The notes below the pieces were generated by a model. That model had not been told where the DNA came from. It did no database searches and saw nothing but the letters and a program-made list of their open reading frames with translations. A program made the position numbers and the translations under genes. A stretch of DNA of 64,000 bases from Sphagnum compactum (taxonomy: Eukaryota > Bryophyta > Sphagnopsida > Sphagnales). The stretch spans positions 16,429,579 through 16,493,578 of the forward strand of contig OZ234500.1 in assembly GCA_965153455.1 (NCBI GenBank), in the 5' to 3' direction. This document shows positions 1-13,640 of this stretch, piece by piece; positions within the stretch are counted from its first letter, which is position 1; each line of letters begins with the position of its first letter.

Positions 1-2264
1 AATACAATAGATGTAGGTATTGCATAATGTACATTATTCAACCCTAGACAAATTCATTATAAAGTGTGCATATGGACTATTTAAATTTTGATTCTTAAAT
101 CTAAAGCACCAAGAAGATGACAAAAAATAAAACCTATATGATTAACCATATACTCATCAAACAAGTGTGACTAGAAGAAAATATTATATTAATAAAATAT
201 GTACAAAAGTGGGTGGATCAAAAAATGCCAAAGAACCCAATTAAAAAAATGGTTGTTTATAATATATCAAAGGATTAAAGTTCAAAAAGTGGGTAGTCCA
301 AAAAATGAAAAGGTTAAGAAAAACCCCAACATATTATATAAAGTGGAAACTTTAAACCATATCATTATCTAACTACAATTCCATTTTTAGCTTGTTAAGC
401 AATTGTTGCCTTTGCAACCCTTGTTACATGAAGAACAATGTAAAAATGGTGATGTTGCATCTTGACATGAACTACAGTTGCAACAAACTCCTTCTTTGTT
501 GTGCCTTGAGCCTTATAAACACCCAAAAACCACCAAATTAAACCCTAACACACCTAGGATGAAACAAATTTGTAAAATAAAACAAACATTGATTATTATT
601 TCTTCTTACTTTCTATGAATCATTATAGATTCATGGAAATCCAATATAGTTGTCAGCTTTTGTGTCCAATTCACCTTGGCGGACTTTCGATCCCAATTTT
701 TAACATCCCATGCCATTTTCAATCATCATGCATATGTAAAACGAGTTGATCCAATCATTTATTTTAAGTCTTCATCCTTTTCCATCCATGATGTTGCATT
801 TCGAGGCATGCTTCTTGTGCCCATGCATTAAAACCCAACACTTGCAATAGTTGTTCTAAAACTAACTTGACCAAAATTGGTTTTGGTAATGGTGGACATC
901 ATTGTGCAATAATTACCAGTTCATCCCACTTGTGTTGGGCTTTGGCACAAGCGTGACTAATGACCTTTTGATCATTTCGCCTTTACACGGCCATGGCATC
1001 TCCTAAGATGCAAACGTTCATTTTAGCATGGTCTTGATGTCAAAGACCATTGGGAGAAAAAAACCATTTTCTAACCATCCAGTTTTTGACTACATGTTGG
1101 GCTCAACTTGCCCCCAACTGCATAATTATATTTATTTTAACAAATTCCACATGGCTTGCTTCACACCTTAATTTAATCAACTTTTTGACTAGGTTGGTAA
1201 GTGTACGGCGTTGACAATTGTTACCAATTGACCATTGATTTTTATTTTTAATTAATAAACTCATAATCAAATTATAATGGAGAGATCTTCCACTTTCAAA
1301 ATTTGTTAAGTTCTATCATGTCAACCACTTCACTGTTTTGGTTAACCTTGTTTATGGATGGATGAATGTTGGAAATTTTGATGGATGAAATAATGTCTAT
1401 GTTTTCCATTATAGTTCAATTTTGATTTGATTTTAGGTTCAACATAATTGCAACTTTTTTTACAACTTTGTTGTGATTAGTTTCGGACTTTGGTAATTTC
1501 AACACCCCTTAATCATTAAGTCAATAACTTTCATTCACTAGACCCTTGCCATTAGAAACCCTAAATTTGTTGGAAAATTTTATGTTTCATGGTGTCCAAG
1601 TGTGATAGAACATTAGAAGTGGGAGAACACAAACATTTTTATCTAAAGTGATTGGGCATGGTATTGGAGTGGTTAAAAAGTGTGGAAAAATAAGTTGACA
1701 TGTCCTTGCATATTGAAACAACTGTCTGTTTCTTAAATTATTTTTTTTCAAATTGTCTTTCAAAGCTAAGTTGTCTTGATTCATTGAGTAATAGTGACTC
1801 CTCCTTAGAGAGGAGTATTGCACCAACATTATTTCCATATTGGTTGGTGCATTTGACATTGCCCTTCATGCATCCAACACACTTCCATATTCATTTGTGC
1901 TAATGTACTCCCCATAGGTGTCTAAGAACATGCACTTGTTCCATGGCTCCTTATGCAATATAACCTTCCACCACGGTTTGGAAGAATCATCGGAATAAAA
2001 AACTTGTTAGACATGTGATGGGAAGACAAATGGTTCATTGCCATTCACTGAGATGTGCAAAAAGTTGGCCATTCAAAATCCGACCTCATTTCGATTATAA
2101 GTTAGATTACCCCAATTATATAATTATGGTTAATAACTAATAAATATTAATTAGTTAATAGTTAAATATTAAAATACTTTACTATTCACGAGTTAAATTA
2201 TTTAGTTAATATTAATGATTAATTAAAAATAATTTAATATTTATAAATTAATTCAAACTATAGA
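1..2264. other. AT-rich intergenic DNA, no gene seen
   Basis: I see no supported gene here. Open frames are short, mutually overlapping and of AT-driven composition. No transposase or reverse-transcriptase motif was recognised. Around 2100-2260 the sequence becomes very AT-rich and leads into a tandem array. Confidence 0.6.
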
Positions 2265-2960
2265 GGTTTAAAATTTGTTTTTCAAAACATTTCAAACAAA
2301 ATATCATATTGTTTGATTTGATATTAAATTTTTTTCTCATTGCTTTGTTGCATTTGAAGTTCAAAGAGGTATTGTAGACTACTAGTTGGTGCACCCATAA
2401 CTTTTTAAATCATTCAAAACAAATTTATAATGAAAAAGATATGGGGTTTCAAATTAGAGAGGTTTTAAGTTTTTTTTCAAAACATTTCAAATAAAATATC
2501 ACAGTTTTGGAATTTGAGATTAAACTATTTTTTCATTTTTTTGTTACATTTGAAGATCAAAGATATATTATAAATCGTTAGTTGGTGCATCCATAATTTT
2601 TTAGATCACTCAAAGTGAACCTAAAATGAAAAAGATATGAGGTTTCAAATTAGAGAGGTTTAAAGTTTTATTTTTCAAAACATTTGAAACAAAATATCAT
2701 AGTTTCAGGTTTTGAGATTAAACTATTTTCTCATTGCTTTGTTACATTTGGAGTTCAAACAAGTCTTGTAAATCACTAATTAGTGCACCCATAGCTTTTT
2801 AGATCACTCAAAACAGACTTAAAATGAAAAAGATATGGGTTTCAAACTAAAAAGGGTAAAAAAAATTTTCTTCAAAACATTTGAGACAAAATATCAACTA
2901 TAGTGCAACTATAATTTTTATCCCATATTATTTGTCATAGCTTCCAAGTTTGTAAACTAC
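2265..2960. repeat. Tandem array, ~197-bp unit, about 3.5-4 copies
   Basis: A phrase beginning AAACATTT(C/G)AAACAAAATATCA recurs near 2283, 2480, 2678 and 2874, a spacing of 196-198 bases. Each unit also holds a 'GTTGGTGCACCCATAA'-like phrase and a 'GAAAAAGATATGGG' phrase. The copies have diverged by substitutions and small indels. Related sequence recurs near 14.99-15.30 kb, so the unit belongs to a dispersed family. The length is within the range of plant satellite monomers, but there are few copies and no coding capacity. Confidence 0.8.
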
Positions 2961-3389
2961 ATAATGAAGTTGGTGCACCAAGTGTTTTCAAAAAATGAAG
3001 TTGGCATTTAAGACAAACCAATAAGAAAGGTTTGACCTTAAAGGCCACATGGTGAAAAAAAGGATTATCTGAAGCCTACTTATTTATCCTAAGCCTAAGT
3101 AACATTATGGTCTACTTATTTACCTAGGCTTACCTACCTACCTACATAGGTTTAGGTTAGGGAAGTCTATATAAATAGGTAGGCCTGGTAGGTAGATACC
3201 TACCTACTTATTTCCAGGTGGACCTACATACTGAGACCTAAGCGTACACATAACTTGAAGTAGGGACATGTGTCAGCAAACTATTGCTTAAATTCTTTGC
3301 GTAGACATAATTATGAGTAAGATAATTCATGAAGTTGGAAATTAGTTGAAAGTTCAACTTTGAGATCTGGATGAAGGCGGATTAATGAA
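2961..3389. other. Non-coding stretch with TAGG/CCTA-rich segment
   Basis: No gene seen. Around 3100-3235 the sequence is built from short CCTA and TAGG runs in both orientations (for example GGTAGGTAGATACCTACC), which gives a locally palindromic low-complexity tract. Confidence 0.5.
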
Positions 3390-3850
3390 GAACAGTGAGA
3401 ACAACAACAACAACAAAATTGCATGTTGTCATCTTCCCAATTGCAAGGAATTGTGAGGATAACATCAACATCAAGAAGAAGACCAAGAAAAGTGAGAAGT
3501 TGTGAGCACAACAAGAGTAAGAAGAAGATTAAGGAGACGACGACGTGTGCATTGTAATCTTCTTAACTTTGAGGAAGTGTGAACACATCAACAAGATGAA
3601 GACCAAGAAGATGATGACATGAGTATCATCGTCTTCCTAACTATGAAAAATTGTGAACATAGTAACAACAAGAAGAAGACCACAAAGACGATGACACACG
3701 TGTCATCATCTTTTTGGTTATGACGAGTTGTGAGCATAACAACAAAAAAAAGATTAGGAAGAATTATTAGGACAACAATAAAAATAATTAGACTAGGAAG
3801 ATGACGACAATGACGCACTCGTTGTCATCTTCCTGGTTGTGAGGAGAGAG
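3390..3850. repeat. Degenerate minisatellite, ~77-bp unit
   Basis: About five diverged units are present. Each combines a 'GTCATCTTCCTAACT'-type phrase, a 'TTGTGA(G/A)CATA(A)CAACA' phrase and a purine-rich 'AGAAGAAGACCA' phrase. Recognisable copies centre near 3420, 3550, 3620, 3700 and 3815. The long Cys/Ser/Val-rich minus-strand frames across it are by-products of the repeat, not genes. Confidence 0.65.
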
Positions 3851-6631
3851 CAACTTCACCAAGAAAAAACACAAAGAGTACTTAAGGGGCTTACCTTTTA
3901 ATGTTGTTGTTTGCAACTGTTCTAACACTCTCCATAGCTGATCAAATGTTCCAAAGTTCCAATGTTCTCCATAGCTCGTACACAACTGCAAAGGTCTATT
4001 GAATTCCAAAGCTCCATACTTGTAATGAATTTAGAAAATGAAGTTAAGGTTTACAATGGCTGATAGGGTTTAGGTAGAGATAATAGGTAGGCAGGAGCGA
4101 ATAGGTATGTACGAAATTTTTTATTGGAGTGAAGGGGGCTTACAAAATGCTAGGCAGGGAGGGGGAAAACAAAAATTGCCTACTTGGATGGGTTTGGGTT
4201 CATCCCAAAACGACTTAAATGACTTCATTTTGAACTTGTGCACTGTTGGCTGTTGGTTCATTCTGGCCACACAGTCGTGGATGTTCTTTTTCCCTATCAC
4301 AGACTCAACATAATTCCCACACAATTCCCATACAACCCCAACACATAACTACTCGAATTGCATTGACCACTCTTGAAATCTTTAGGAGTTTTCATCACTT
4401 CTTTCAATGTGAACCCTAAGTCTACTATTATTTCTATTCCTTTTCCTTTAAAGTGTATGCCATAGTGGAAAGAAAACATGTCTCTGAAGGCGAGGTAATT
4501 AACAGTAACCGAACATTCTTCTCTTGTTGTCCTTTTAATGTTGTAAGAAGTGTCAAACTATCCTCTTCCTTCTCAAAAACCACACATCTTCTACAAACAT
4601 AAGGGAAAGAATAATTAAGCTTCATCCCCCAAAACATATTTGCGTTGCCATTCATATATTGTGAGTCATCAAGCTCTATGATGAACATCCTCCCAAAACC
4701 TAGCATAACAACATCTTGATAACTACTCAAACTCATTTAGAAATCAACATATCAAACACAACACCAATGCCAAGCATAGTTAAAACACCCAATCACCATT
4801 ATAATGCCATTGCACATAACCTGCAAGAAACAAATCACAGAAAAACAAAACAAACTATCCACAAAAAAACCTCCTCCTTTCACCATCAACTACTACACAT
4901 TTGTCATCTTCCACTTTTGACAATTGATAGCACTATGAGATCCAATTAGGGTTTCATCAACCCTAATTCTGGGTCACTTACTTCCCCAGAAAAGAAAATT
5001 CTGATTCCCAAAATCCGAACCAGTTCCAGTTTCATTCTTACTAACCAGGGCTGGAACCAGAGTGATTAGCTGCTGATTAACCTTCGAATAACCCCTAATT
5101 CTAATCAGGGTTTTTCTTTTGCTTCAAAAACATGTATCTTGGTTCCAGTTCTGGTTCCACACATAAATAGAACCCGGAACCCATTTCTGGGTCTGGTTCT
5201 TTCTATAAGCAAAATCTAGTTCCATGTGCCCCCAAAATCAGACTCTGGTTCCAGTTTGGTTCTTACCAACTGGAATGGAACAGTTCTTACTTCTTACCCA
5301 CCAAAGTGGGTATCAACCCAACAGTGGTATATGCCTGGTATTGGTAACCTGATACACAATTCATATGACCTCAGGTATGGTTCTTGATACCAATAGACCA
5401 GAGATTAGGCCTGGACTCTATATAACCATGCCCACCAGGTCTAAACCCTAGACCAACACTGCTTTGGTTACCAGCCACCAGGGATGAACAAGTAGAACTA
5501 AGCTTCTTCTGTGCAAAGGAATAGGATAAAATTCATTATTATTATTATTATTATATTATTTCTAAAAAGAGTAATAAAATTTATTCATAATAATTGGGTT
5601 TATCCATATATGTGCATGATGCTCCTCCTCTCCTCCTCCCTGGCTTTACTGTCAATTCTCTCTGCCACATTCCAAACAACTTTGGCCATCACATGCAAGT
5701 GCACCACATGGTGATAAGCAAGCAAGCAGTGCAGGCCCAGTTCTGCCATTCCTCACAACCCTTGCCTGCCTGCCTGCCTGCCTGCTTGTCAGCTTCCTCT
5801 TGCTGGGCCTAACTTTTCTGCCATGCAACACCCATGTCCTTCCCCTCACTCCCAACATTTATTAGGTTTGCCAAAGTAAAAACCAAATCTGTCACCAAAC
5901 CCATGCCCTTATCAAAGCTCTCACATGCTCCCTTTGTGATCATGCCAGGTTTTTTTAAAATAATTTTTTAAGGCAAATAATTTTCTAAAAAAAATTAAAA
6001 AATTTGTGATGTAGGTGAACTGGTGATCATCCATTATATGGTTTAGCCAAATTTGGCTATGAAAAAGATATGAAAGTAAATAAGTTTAAAATTCCTTCAC
6101 ATTTTTGGCTACATGCTAGAACCCAATAGGGAAATGTGGCAATTATATATATATTAAAATAAACTGTAGAAGTTGGGTGACTAGAAAACCAAAAAAAATG
6201 CATATTTTAAGGCTTTTGAAAAAAACATTTAGCCAACTTGCTAAATTTAGCCAAAAAAAAAAAGGGCTGGATCATGTACAAAGTGTGGGGCTAAACTTTT
6301 GCATGCTTTTCACCTTTATGATTGGACACAAATGTACTTCTTGTGATGAACTCTCCATACCCATCCATACGCACACCCATCCATCCATTCATCCATCCAC
6401 CATCCATTCATCCATCTGCTCCTATATTCATCCATGCACTTTTTTTTCCCTCCCCTTGAGAAAGTGGGTGTGACACCCATGACACATTCCCCCACAAAAA
6501 TGCTCTGTTTTTGTTAATTAACTTCTGTTACTACACCTGACTTATGACTTCATTCTAAATCTTCCCAATAGAAGAAGGAGCTCATCCTTTTGTTCCCAAT
6601 CATTTCTTCCAAAGCTCTGAGTTTTATGCTG

Positions 6632-6651
6632 CCCTAAACCCTAAACCCTAC
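6632..6651. repeat. Interstitial telomere-like motif (CCCTAAA)n
   Basis: Nearly three consecutive copies of the plant telomere heptamer. Other short copies occur at 12843-12855, 13154-13171 and 21249-21268 (intron 5 of the TOR1-like gene), within the arrays at 11.3-11.65 and 23.4-23.7 kb, and at 30406-30418. Such sites can be telo-box promoter elements or remnants of break repair; the sequence alone does not decide. Confidence 0.7.
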
Positions 6652-8762
6652 AATAGAGATTCTCTCACACTTTGCTACATTTTGCTACATTTTATTTGCC
6701 TAAATTTAATTTGTAATGGTCCTGGGCTAATCTAAGGAGCATGTTGCACATTTGAACTTTAATAGTTAATTAGTACTCTGTGCCCTTATTGCAAATATTT
6801 GATGATATATTAGAGTTATCCGTAAAGGGGGCGAGAACGGTCAGTTTCAGCATAATAGGCATGAAACGCATAACTGGGAATGGAAATTTTACAGAAGGAA
6901 ATAACTGGGACCCAAACTAGTTTTTCCACCAATTTTGGTAGTGAACTGAGTTTCATCGTCTTTCCTTTTTCATGAGCGTCTCCCCTGCTGCTACATATAT
7001 TTTTACTGCTCGTACCTTCACAACTACTATAATTACTCTCGAACCTTGTGCATTAAATGCTGAGTTCCAGCATTTCATACCGAGATTTAATAAAATTTCC
7101 TTGCTTTGGGGATACCATTGAAGGAGGGGATAGTGGGTGAAAGCAGAGGAGATAGGGGGTGAAACAGAGGGTGACTTTACGGATAACTCTATTATTATTA
7201 TTATTGTCAAACCTATCTTACAATTACTACTACTATAGAACATGCTGAAGAATTGTTAAGGCAGAATTGCAGCTAAGGGTGGGTATGGCCAGATGTTTTT
7301 ATTTGCAAGACTCCAAAAAATCATCTGAAACAGGATGATGATTGGAATTGTTTTGTAGATGAATTCTGAGAACTGTCTGTCGATAACTATACAATAGCCA
7401 TGCAATAGCCGATTATTGTAATACATGATCAGATTCAGCACTGAGGTGTTGAATAATTAGTATAATTTATTAAAATGCATTTTGGCATATAACATTTTTT
7501 TGGGTGAAAATTTTGGCTTATTATTTATGTGCATCTTTCTCACAATTCTTTTTAGGGAAACTACTTCTCTCAAGCAAAAGTAGGCCCGATGTGCTTGCAT
7601 TCTTTGTTATGCTCTCTAGCCATCATCTCCCATACACTACACATGCTAACCCCCTCCTCCCATTGCACCATGGATGCGCACTCACGTAGGTGCACATTTT
7701 TTCTTTAAATCAAAGCACTCTCTAGTTATGTTATTTGCTTTGGTTCCAAGCTCAAATTTGCGTATTGAAAGGGTTGAGATGGTTTCAATGCTTTTAGTTT
7801 TCACAATTGTGGGAGCTTAAAAATTTGAAAATTTGACATTTCGAGCCATCAATTTCTTCAAAAATTGATCATTTTAAAGTAATTTAATTAGTGCCGAATC
7901 TGTTCAAGTACTATGGTATAATATTTTCCATCCATGATCAAGCCTATACTATTCCTTAAAAATTGGATCGATTTAAGTTCAAGACTGAACACTAAAATCT
8001 AAATTGCCTAGTGAATATGCCTAGGGACTTTTTGAACTAAGCCACAAAGGTCATTGCATTATCAAATCAAATTGAGCACCAAATGAGAGATTTTTCCCTC
8101 TAGCCTACCTTACTTTAGACCGAATTTGAACTTCAATCTTGCTACTATAGTATATGTATAGATAATGGTTATAAGATTGATATTAAAGATACACACAAGC
8201 ATAAAGGACCATTGGAATAGGCTTGTGCCTAGGTATGAAGAAAAAACCTTTTGCTATTGATACTTGTGAGAATTGGTGCCTTAGATTGTTTGTTCCAAGA
8301 GTAGTTTTGAATGAACTAGCAATTTAATTTTGCAATATGCTTTCCTACGTTTGTGAGAATTCAAGAAGACAAAATGACAATGGTTGAAAGGAGATGTTAT
8401 TTTCAATCTTTGCATCTCTTTTGCATGTGACATTTTTACATTTTACATTTGATTGAATTTTAGTTATGAAAATATTCAAAATCTAATCATTCCTGAATTC
8501 CAGGTCTAAAACATTTCCAAAATCACCATGGTGCACCCCCTACTAGGAGTCAGGGATTATATGAACTGTGTTGGCTATTGCTATAGCTGTAATGTTTTTT
8601 TTGGGGGGCAAAATTTTACTATTATTTGATAAATAATGTGAGAAAATATTTGATTTTTAAAAATTATAGTGTGAATTTGACTAATTTTTCTAATTTTTGG
8701 GTCAAAATTTACCATAATTTCGATATTAAAAAATGAAAAAAAAAGCATCTTTTCATTAGGCC

Positions 8763-8833
8763 ACTCTGAGCATAGATTTTATTCCCAACAGCAGCTTTCC
8801 ATTTTGTTTGTTCTAACTAGCTATGCTCAGAGT
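8763..8833. repeat. 13-bp perfect inverted repeat with 45-base loop
   Basis: ACTCTGAGCATAG at 8763-8775 pairs exactly with CTATGCTCAGAGT at 8821-8833. Pairing does not clearly extend beyond the arms. It may be the remnant of a small foldback element. Confidence 0.7.
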
Positions 8834-9608
8834 CACCTCATGACTCTATTAGTCAAGCATTGACCAAATGGGAAGTTGCTGGACCAAACATGGGTCGAAT
8901 TATGAATCATCATAAGAGGACATCTGTCATTTCTTCCAATTAAAAATTCTTTAAGAAAGTTTTGCTACAAATGAAGTGTTGCCAAAGTTTCTAACATTCA
9001 TTACCTAACAGATTTTCAAACCTGTTGAGGCTCTCCAATGGAAAGTGCCAATGAATATTGCAAGAAACAAGGCCTCATATCAATGGCTTTCCATTAAGCT
9101 GATGTGATCACATCGGCGTAGTGAAAAGAGACCCTTAGTCCAAAGGTAGTGCAATTTTGTGATCGTTAGTCTATTTCTTCCTAAATGTTAATGAAGAACT
9201 CCAAGTCTTCCTTTACCATGTCTTCATTATTCATTTCACAAACTTTTGGGACCGACTGAGCAAAAAATTATTAGAGTTAGAGTGATTTTAATCTCTGAAA
9301 ATTTTAAAAATGTCAATTATTGAATGGTGAAAACCAAGTGATCCAAGACTTGAGCAACCGGGTGACTTCTTGGGTTCTGAAACAAGGTATTAAAAAGGGT
9401 ATCATAAAAGGGTATCTGAAGTGGGTGTCACCACCTAATACCTATAGAGACAAAACTCAAGAGAGTAGTAACATGATATCATATAGATTGGAGTATAACT
9501 TAAAAAGCTCATTATGTGTCATGAGGCATCTCCGGGAGCAACTTTGCTCCAACGATTATATACCATTTGACCATCTGCCATAATTATTGTTCATTTGTAT
9601 AGAATGCA

Positions 9609-9935
9609 TTGTGGTTTACATTAGCCCCCACTCCCCAACCCCCGCCCCCAACACGATCGATAATTGCGGCTCCCCTTATTATTTCATACACTAGATTCCT
9701 TCTTATTCAGTTCGCTCGATTATTACAATTTGTCACGTATAGACCATTTGGGTACCTTAGAGAAAAATATAACCTCAATGATTCGATCGAGGGGTGGGGC
9801 ACGCCAATCAATTACTATGTTATTGAGGACCTACCGTTAGCATTTTACTCCGGAAACAACGTCCTCTTACGCCTTTTACATTTACATGTTTTCACCCCAA
9901 AGAAGCCTAGGGCTTTGGCCCCCTCCCCAATGTGA
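9609..9935 (+). other. CpG-rich open frame of unknown origin, 108 codons
   Basis: This stretch differs from its AT-rich surroundings in having CpG-containing words (CGATCG, GCTCGATTA, TCCGGAAAC) and a continuous plus-strand frame. Residues about 45-85 look protein-like (Tyr, Arg, Asn and Glu mixed, not low complexity). I do not recognise the product. The ends are C-rich, with Pro runs at the start and PSP at the end. It could be a fragment of an inserted sequence (organellar or mobile) or chance. I do not claim a functional gene. Confidence 0.2.
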
Positions 9936-11270
9936 GGGGAAAAAAAAAAAAAAAAACATATTTTAAAAGTTGTCCTTAAATTCACCCTGTCTTTGAGCCC
10001 TAGTTTGATCCTGTAATCTCAGTTTCATCCCCAATTTGAGTGTAGCCAGAAAGTGAGGGAAACCGGATACTGTCTAATGAAACTGGGTATCAGTTCTCAA
10101 GATTTGTAGGGTTTTATTCTGACAAGACTTGATTTAGTGAAAAATATGACAGCAAGAATCCAAAACTGGGGGCGAAACTCATGTGAGGACCAAGTTGTCG
10201 AGGTGAGAAAACCAGTTTGGTCCTCTCTTTTTTTCTCTGTTTTTTTCCCCCCCCTCTCTATGTACTGTTTTCATCCCAACTTTTCATTTCATCCTCAGTT
10301 TTGACAAAACTGGGATCCAGTACCCTCAGTTTGGGGTACTTTACAGAGATACCTCTATTAGTGCCAAACATTGAACCTTACAAAATAGATCTTAGGGAAC
10401 TTTGGGAACATTTGGAATGGATTGCTCGAAGAACAATAGCAATTATTTTGTTAAGAACACCACAAAATATGGCACCTATTGGGGGAAAAAAGAAAAAATG
10501 TGTGGAAAACAATGATATGTGACAAAATGTGGAGAATTTTTGGGGACAACATTATGGAAGAACTTATAGAGAAACTTATGGAGAATTCATGGGCAAACAA
10601 TATTGGGAAATCATTGTTGGGAACAATCCCTCTAGACAATTCAAAGGCTGGGAAAACCTTTCTAAAATCACATTTTCACCTATAAAAACCCTTGAAAATC
10701 TAGGTTCTCCTCATGTATTTCTAAAGGGCATATTAAAAAAAAAATTAAAAATAAAAATAAAATGAAATATTTTAAAATTTAAAATAAAAACACTTGGTCT
10801 TCATTGAGGAGGTCCACCAGCATCCTTGCCTAGTACAACTGATGGGAAGTTAAAAAACTCAATTGCACCCACTTACTAAATCCTTTGGTTAATTTGAAAT
10901 TTCCATTGTGGGTGTGGATTGCAAGCATCTTCCACCACTAGGTGGGTTGAGTGGGAGGGGAGGGGAGGGGTAGGGTGGGTGGGGGAAGGGTGTTTTATGA
11001 GGAAAGAAAAACTGTAGACCAAAATCCAATTATGAGATCCAAAAAACCATTTGTGAGACCTAAAAGATGAATTATTATTTCATTTGTGGTCTTCAAAGGA
11101 GAATTATTTTGTGGTCTAAAAGGAAAAAGCATTTGTGGGTTTTGAGGTATTTTTTGGTGTTACAAGGGGATGGTGGATCATTGTGCAAGGGAGAAAATTG
11201 TGACCATTTTTTTGCTTGCTTATCGCAAACACTGCAGTCGATTAGTTAACCCTCTAGGTTGACCGAATCC
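9936..11270. other. Intergenic DNA, no gene seen
   Basis: An A-run at 9940-9956, an AT-rich region near 10730-10790 and a G-rich block at about 10930-10990 are the only notable features. The overlapping short frames at 10.2-10.8 kb lie in several phases on both strands and show no domain. Confidence 0.5.
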
Positions 11271-11273
11271 CAA

Positions 11274-11650
11274 AGAAAAAACTCCCATTGGCAAAGCAAC
11301 CACACATCTTGGGGTTGAGGGTTTGGGGTGTTGTTAGGGTTTTGAATAAGAAAAAAACTCACAATGGCAAAGCAGCCAAAGATCTTTGGGTTTAGAGTTT
11401 CATTAGGGTTTTGAATAAGAAAAAAACTCCCATTGGCAAAGCAGCCAAAGATCTTAGGGCTTAGGGTTTTGGGTGTTGCCAGAGTTTTGAATAAGAAAAA
11501 ACTCCCATTGGGAAAGCAGCCAAAGATCTTAGGGTTTAGGGTTTTGGGTGTTGCTAGGGTTTTTGAATAAGAAAAAACTCCCATTGGCAAAGCAGCCAAA
11601 GATCTTAGGGTTTAGGGTTTTGGGTGTTATTAGGGTTTTGAATAAGAAAA
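11274..11650. repeat. Minisatellite, ~75-bp unit with embedded telomere motif, 5 copies
   Basis: Five head-to-tail copies of a 73-77 bp unit begin AAAACTCCCATTGGCAAAGC near 11276, 11350, 11424, 11500 and 11573. Each unit ends with TTAGGGTTTAGGGTTTTGGG-like sequence and GAATAAGAAAA. The inner copies are highly similar. The long minus-strand frame with a repeated KTLxPKIFGCF phrase follows from the repeat. Confidence 0.9.
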
Positions 11651-13600
11651 AAAAATTAGGTACTGTCTTACTTTCTTCACCTTCATACTTTTTTACCTCG
11701 ATATTTTTACCCGATAAAAGTGACAAAATTTCTGCTACCTATGTCTCTGCAGACATGTGCGGGTAAATAGTTTACTGAAAACCCCCTGGAATTTGGCCGC
11801 CAACAACAACATGATGGATTGGTACAGGCGTTGCAGGCGTCCAAACGCACTGCAGACAGAGTATCTGCCAAGGCGAGTGCTCTACTCTGCCAAGGCGAGT
11901 GCTCGAGCACACTTTCGACTGTACAGAAGGGGGGCCACTAAAAGGCGGTAATTCAATTCTTGTGAAGAAGAATATACATTGCAGGCCCGACTCCACTCGA
12001 CTCGACTCGACTCGACTCAATTCTTATGGTTTGGTGTTCCTAGTCTTGGTCGGCAAGCATGACTAGTGACGGAACAAAGCAGCGTCAGGTGAATGCCTAC
12101 AAGTGGAGTAACCAGAGAGTCAGGTGTTTTTTGTTGTGGCAAAAGGGCGACACTCGAGTCCTGATTGCCTGCCTGCCTGCCTGCCTGCGCGATTGCAAAG
12201 TCTGGGGTGCACAGTTGGTCGGACCGGCCGGCCTGCCTCGAGAGTGCGTCTTTAGTTAGCTTTTGATAATTCTCTTTTGATAATGCAGCTCGTAATTTTG
12301 TTTACTGCACAATCACATGTGCCCTGCAACGCCTCATTGTTGTGGCCATGATTCCAAAACCGTGAAAAAAAAGTAATTTCGGCATTATTATTATTAACCT
12401 TTTGTGCTGAAATTTGAGCTGGAAATTACGGAAGGGAGTAGTAGTTTTGGCAAAACCCGGGAGTACCATACCTACTACACAACTGATTTTTGACAAAAAA
12501 AATAAATCTCAAAAGGTGTAGCCATAAATAAATAAATAAATAAATAGTATTAATATTTGCCGAAATTGTCGAGAATTGAACTCTCAACTTGTGAAAAAAA
12601 AAAGTGTTTATTGTGAAAAAAGTGTTTATTGTGAATAAAATGTTTATATTTATTCCCCAACTATTGAAAATTTGACACCGTCGAACCTTCGTTTGTAAAA
12701 GAAATAACTATTTGACAAAGAAGTGCCTATTATGAGTTGTACGTACGGTAATAGTCACCCCCGGAGGCCTCCTTTTTACTTAAGCATCTAATTTTGTGTG
12801 TAAAACAAGGATAGTAGTAGTAATATGAAGCAATTTGTGTGCAAAACCCTAAACCCGTCACATGAGAAAGAAGAAGGACAACTTCCACATTTGGTAATGA
12901 AATGATCATGAGAAAAAATTTCACTTGAATTTTGGCTCTCTCAAGATATGCATACAATCTAGGTACCGATCCCCCCCAAACAAGCTATGGACTTGTTGGT
13001 AATCCCACCTTTGGCCACCACCACCTCGGAAAAACCCCTTGTGTATTTGATGCCCTATTTGTTGTGGGTTCCGTTCAATATGTTGGTACTACTAGCACAT
13101 GTGATTCTTAGGGGTATGGTTTTGAATAGTGTTTAGGTTTTAGACTTTAGACTCTAAACCCTAAACCCTAAAGCACATCTATAAGTACTTAGAAATAGAT
13201 GTAAAAAGATTTTGTCTACTTGTTTGGTACAAAGTTCAAAGTTTCCTTTGATTTCCTTCCTAACTAAGTTGTTCCCAAGGTGAACTTTAAACAAGGTGGT
13301 TTTTTTTGGATGGCACAAGTGTAGTAGTACAAGAAAAGGTTGCGTTAACTTGTGGGTGCCGAGTTAGATTCCATTATTTCCATGATACTCGAGAGCTGCA
13401 AAAGTGTTTGTACTCGGTACTTAGCCCCCCAAGTTACTTATCAAGCAAGTGTTTGTTGTCATATGTCTGAACTTGCTAGTAACACAAGGAAATCATGCGA
13501 AAAGCTCACAACAACCAATCATACCAAAACTTTGATGCATCCACCGTAGTAGCAGTCCCAAACCTGTTGGAATTCCACAACAGGTTTGGCATTGGCCAGA
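11651..13600. other. Intergenic DNA with short tandem motifs
   Basis: No gene is supported. It includes an 18-base direct duplication (TGCCAAGGCGAGTGCTC) near 11867-11905, a (CGACT)n run at 11988-12019, (TGCC)n at 12167-12188, a small GTGTTTATTGTGAA duplication near 12600-12640, and telomere-like runs at 12843-12855 and 13154-13171. The 11.70-12.25 kb part is richer in GC than its surroundings. Confidence 0.5.
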
Positions 13601-13603
13601 GTT

Positions 13604-13640
13604 GATGGATGAATGAATGAATGAATGGATGGATGGATGG
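13604..13640. repeat. (GATG/AATG)n microsatellite
   Basis: A run of GATGGATGAATGAATGAAT followed by four GGAT units; a simple tetranucleotide repeat. Confidence 0.85.

Larger units (their letters stand above)
3851..9600. other. Gene-poor intergenic DNA with microsatellites
   Basis: No supported gene. Contents are a degenerate GGTTCCAG-rich low-complexity block (about 5020-5290), an ATT run near 5537-5552, a (TGCC)n run at 5764-5784, a (CATC)n-rich block at about 6360-6435, a telomere-like CCCTAAACCCTAAACCCTA stretch at 6632-6651, and an inverted repeat at 8763-8833. Open frames here have no recognisable domain and no splice-consistent context. Confidence 0.55.

Noticed and set aside
11246-11599. 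117-codon minus-strand frame with repeated KIFGCF phrase
   Set aside because: It is the translation of the 75-bp minisatellite.
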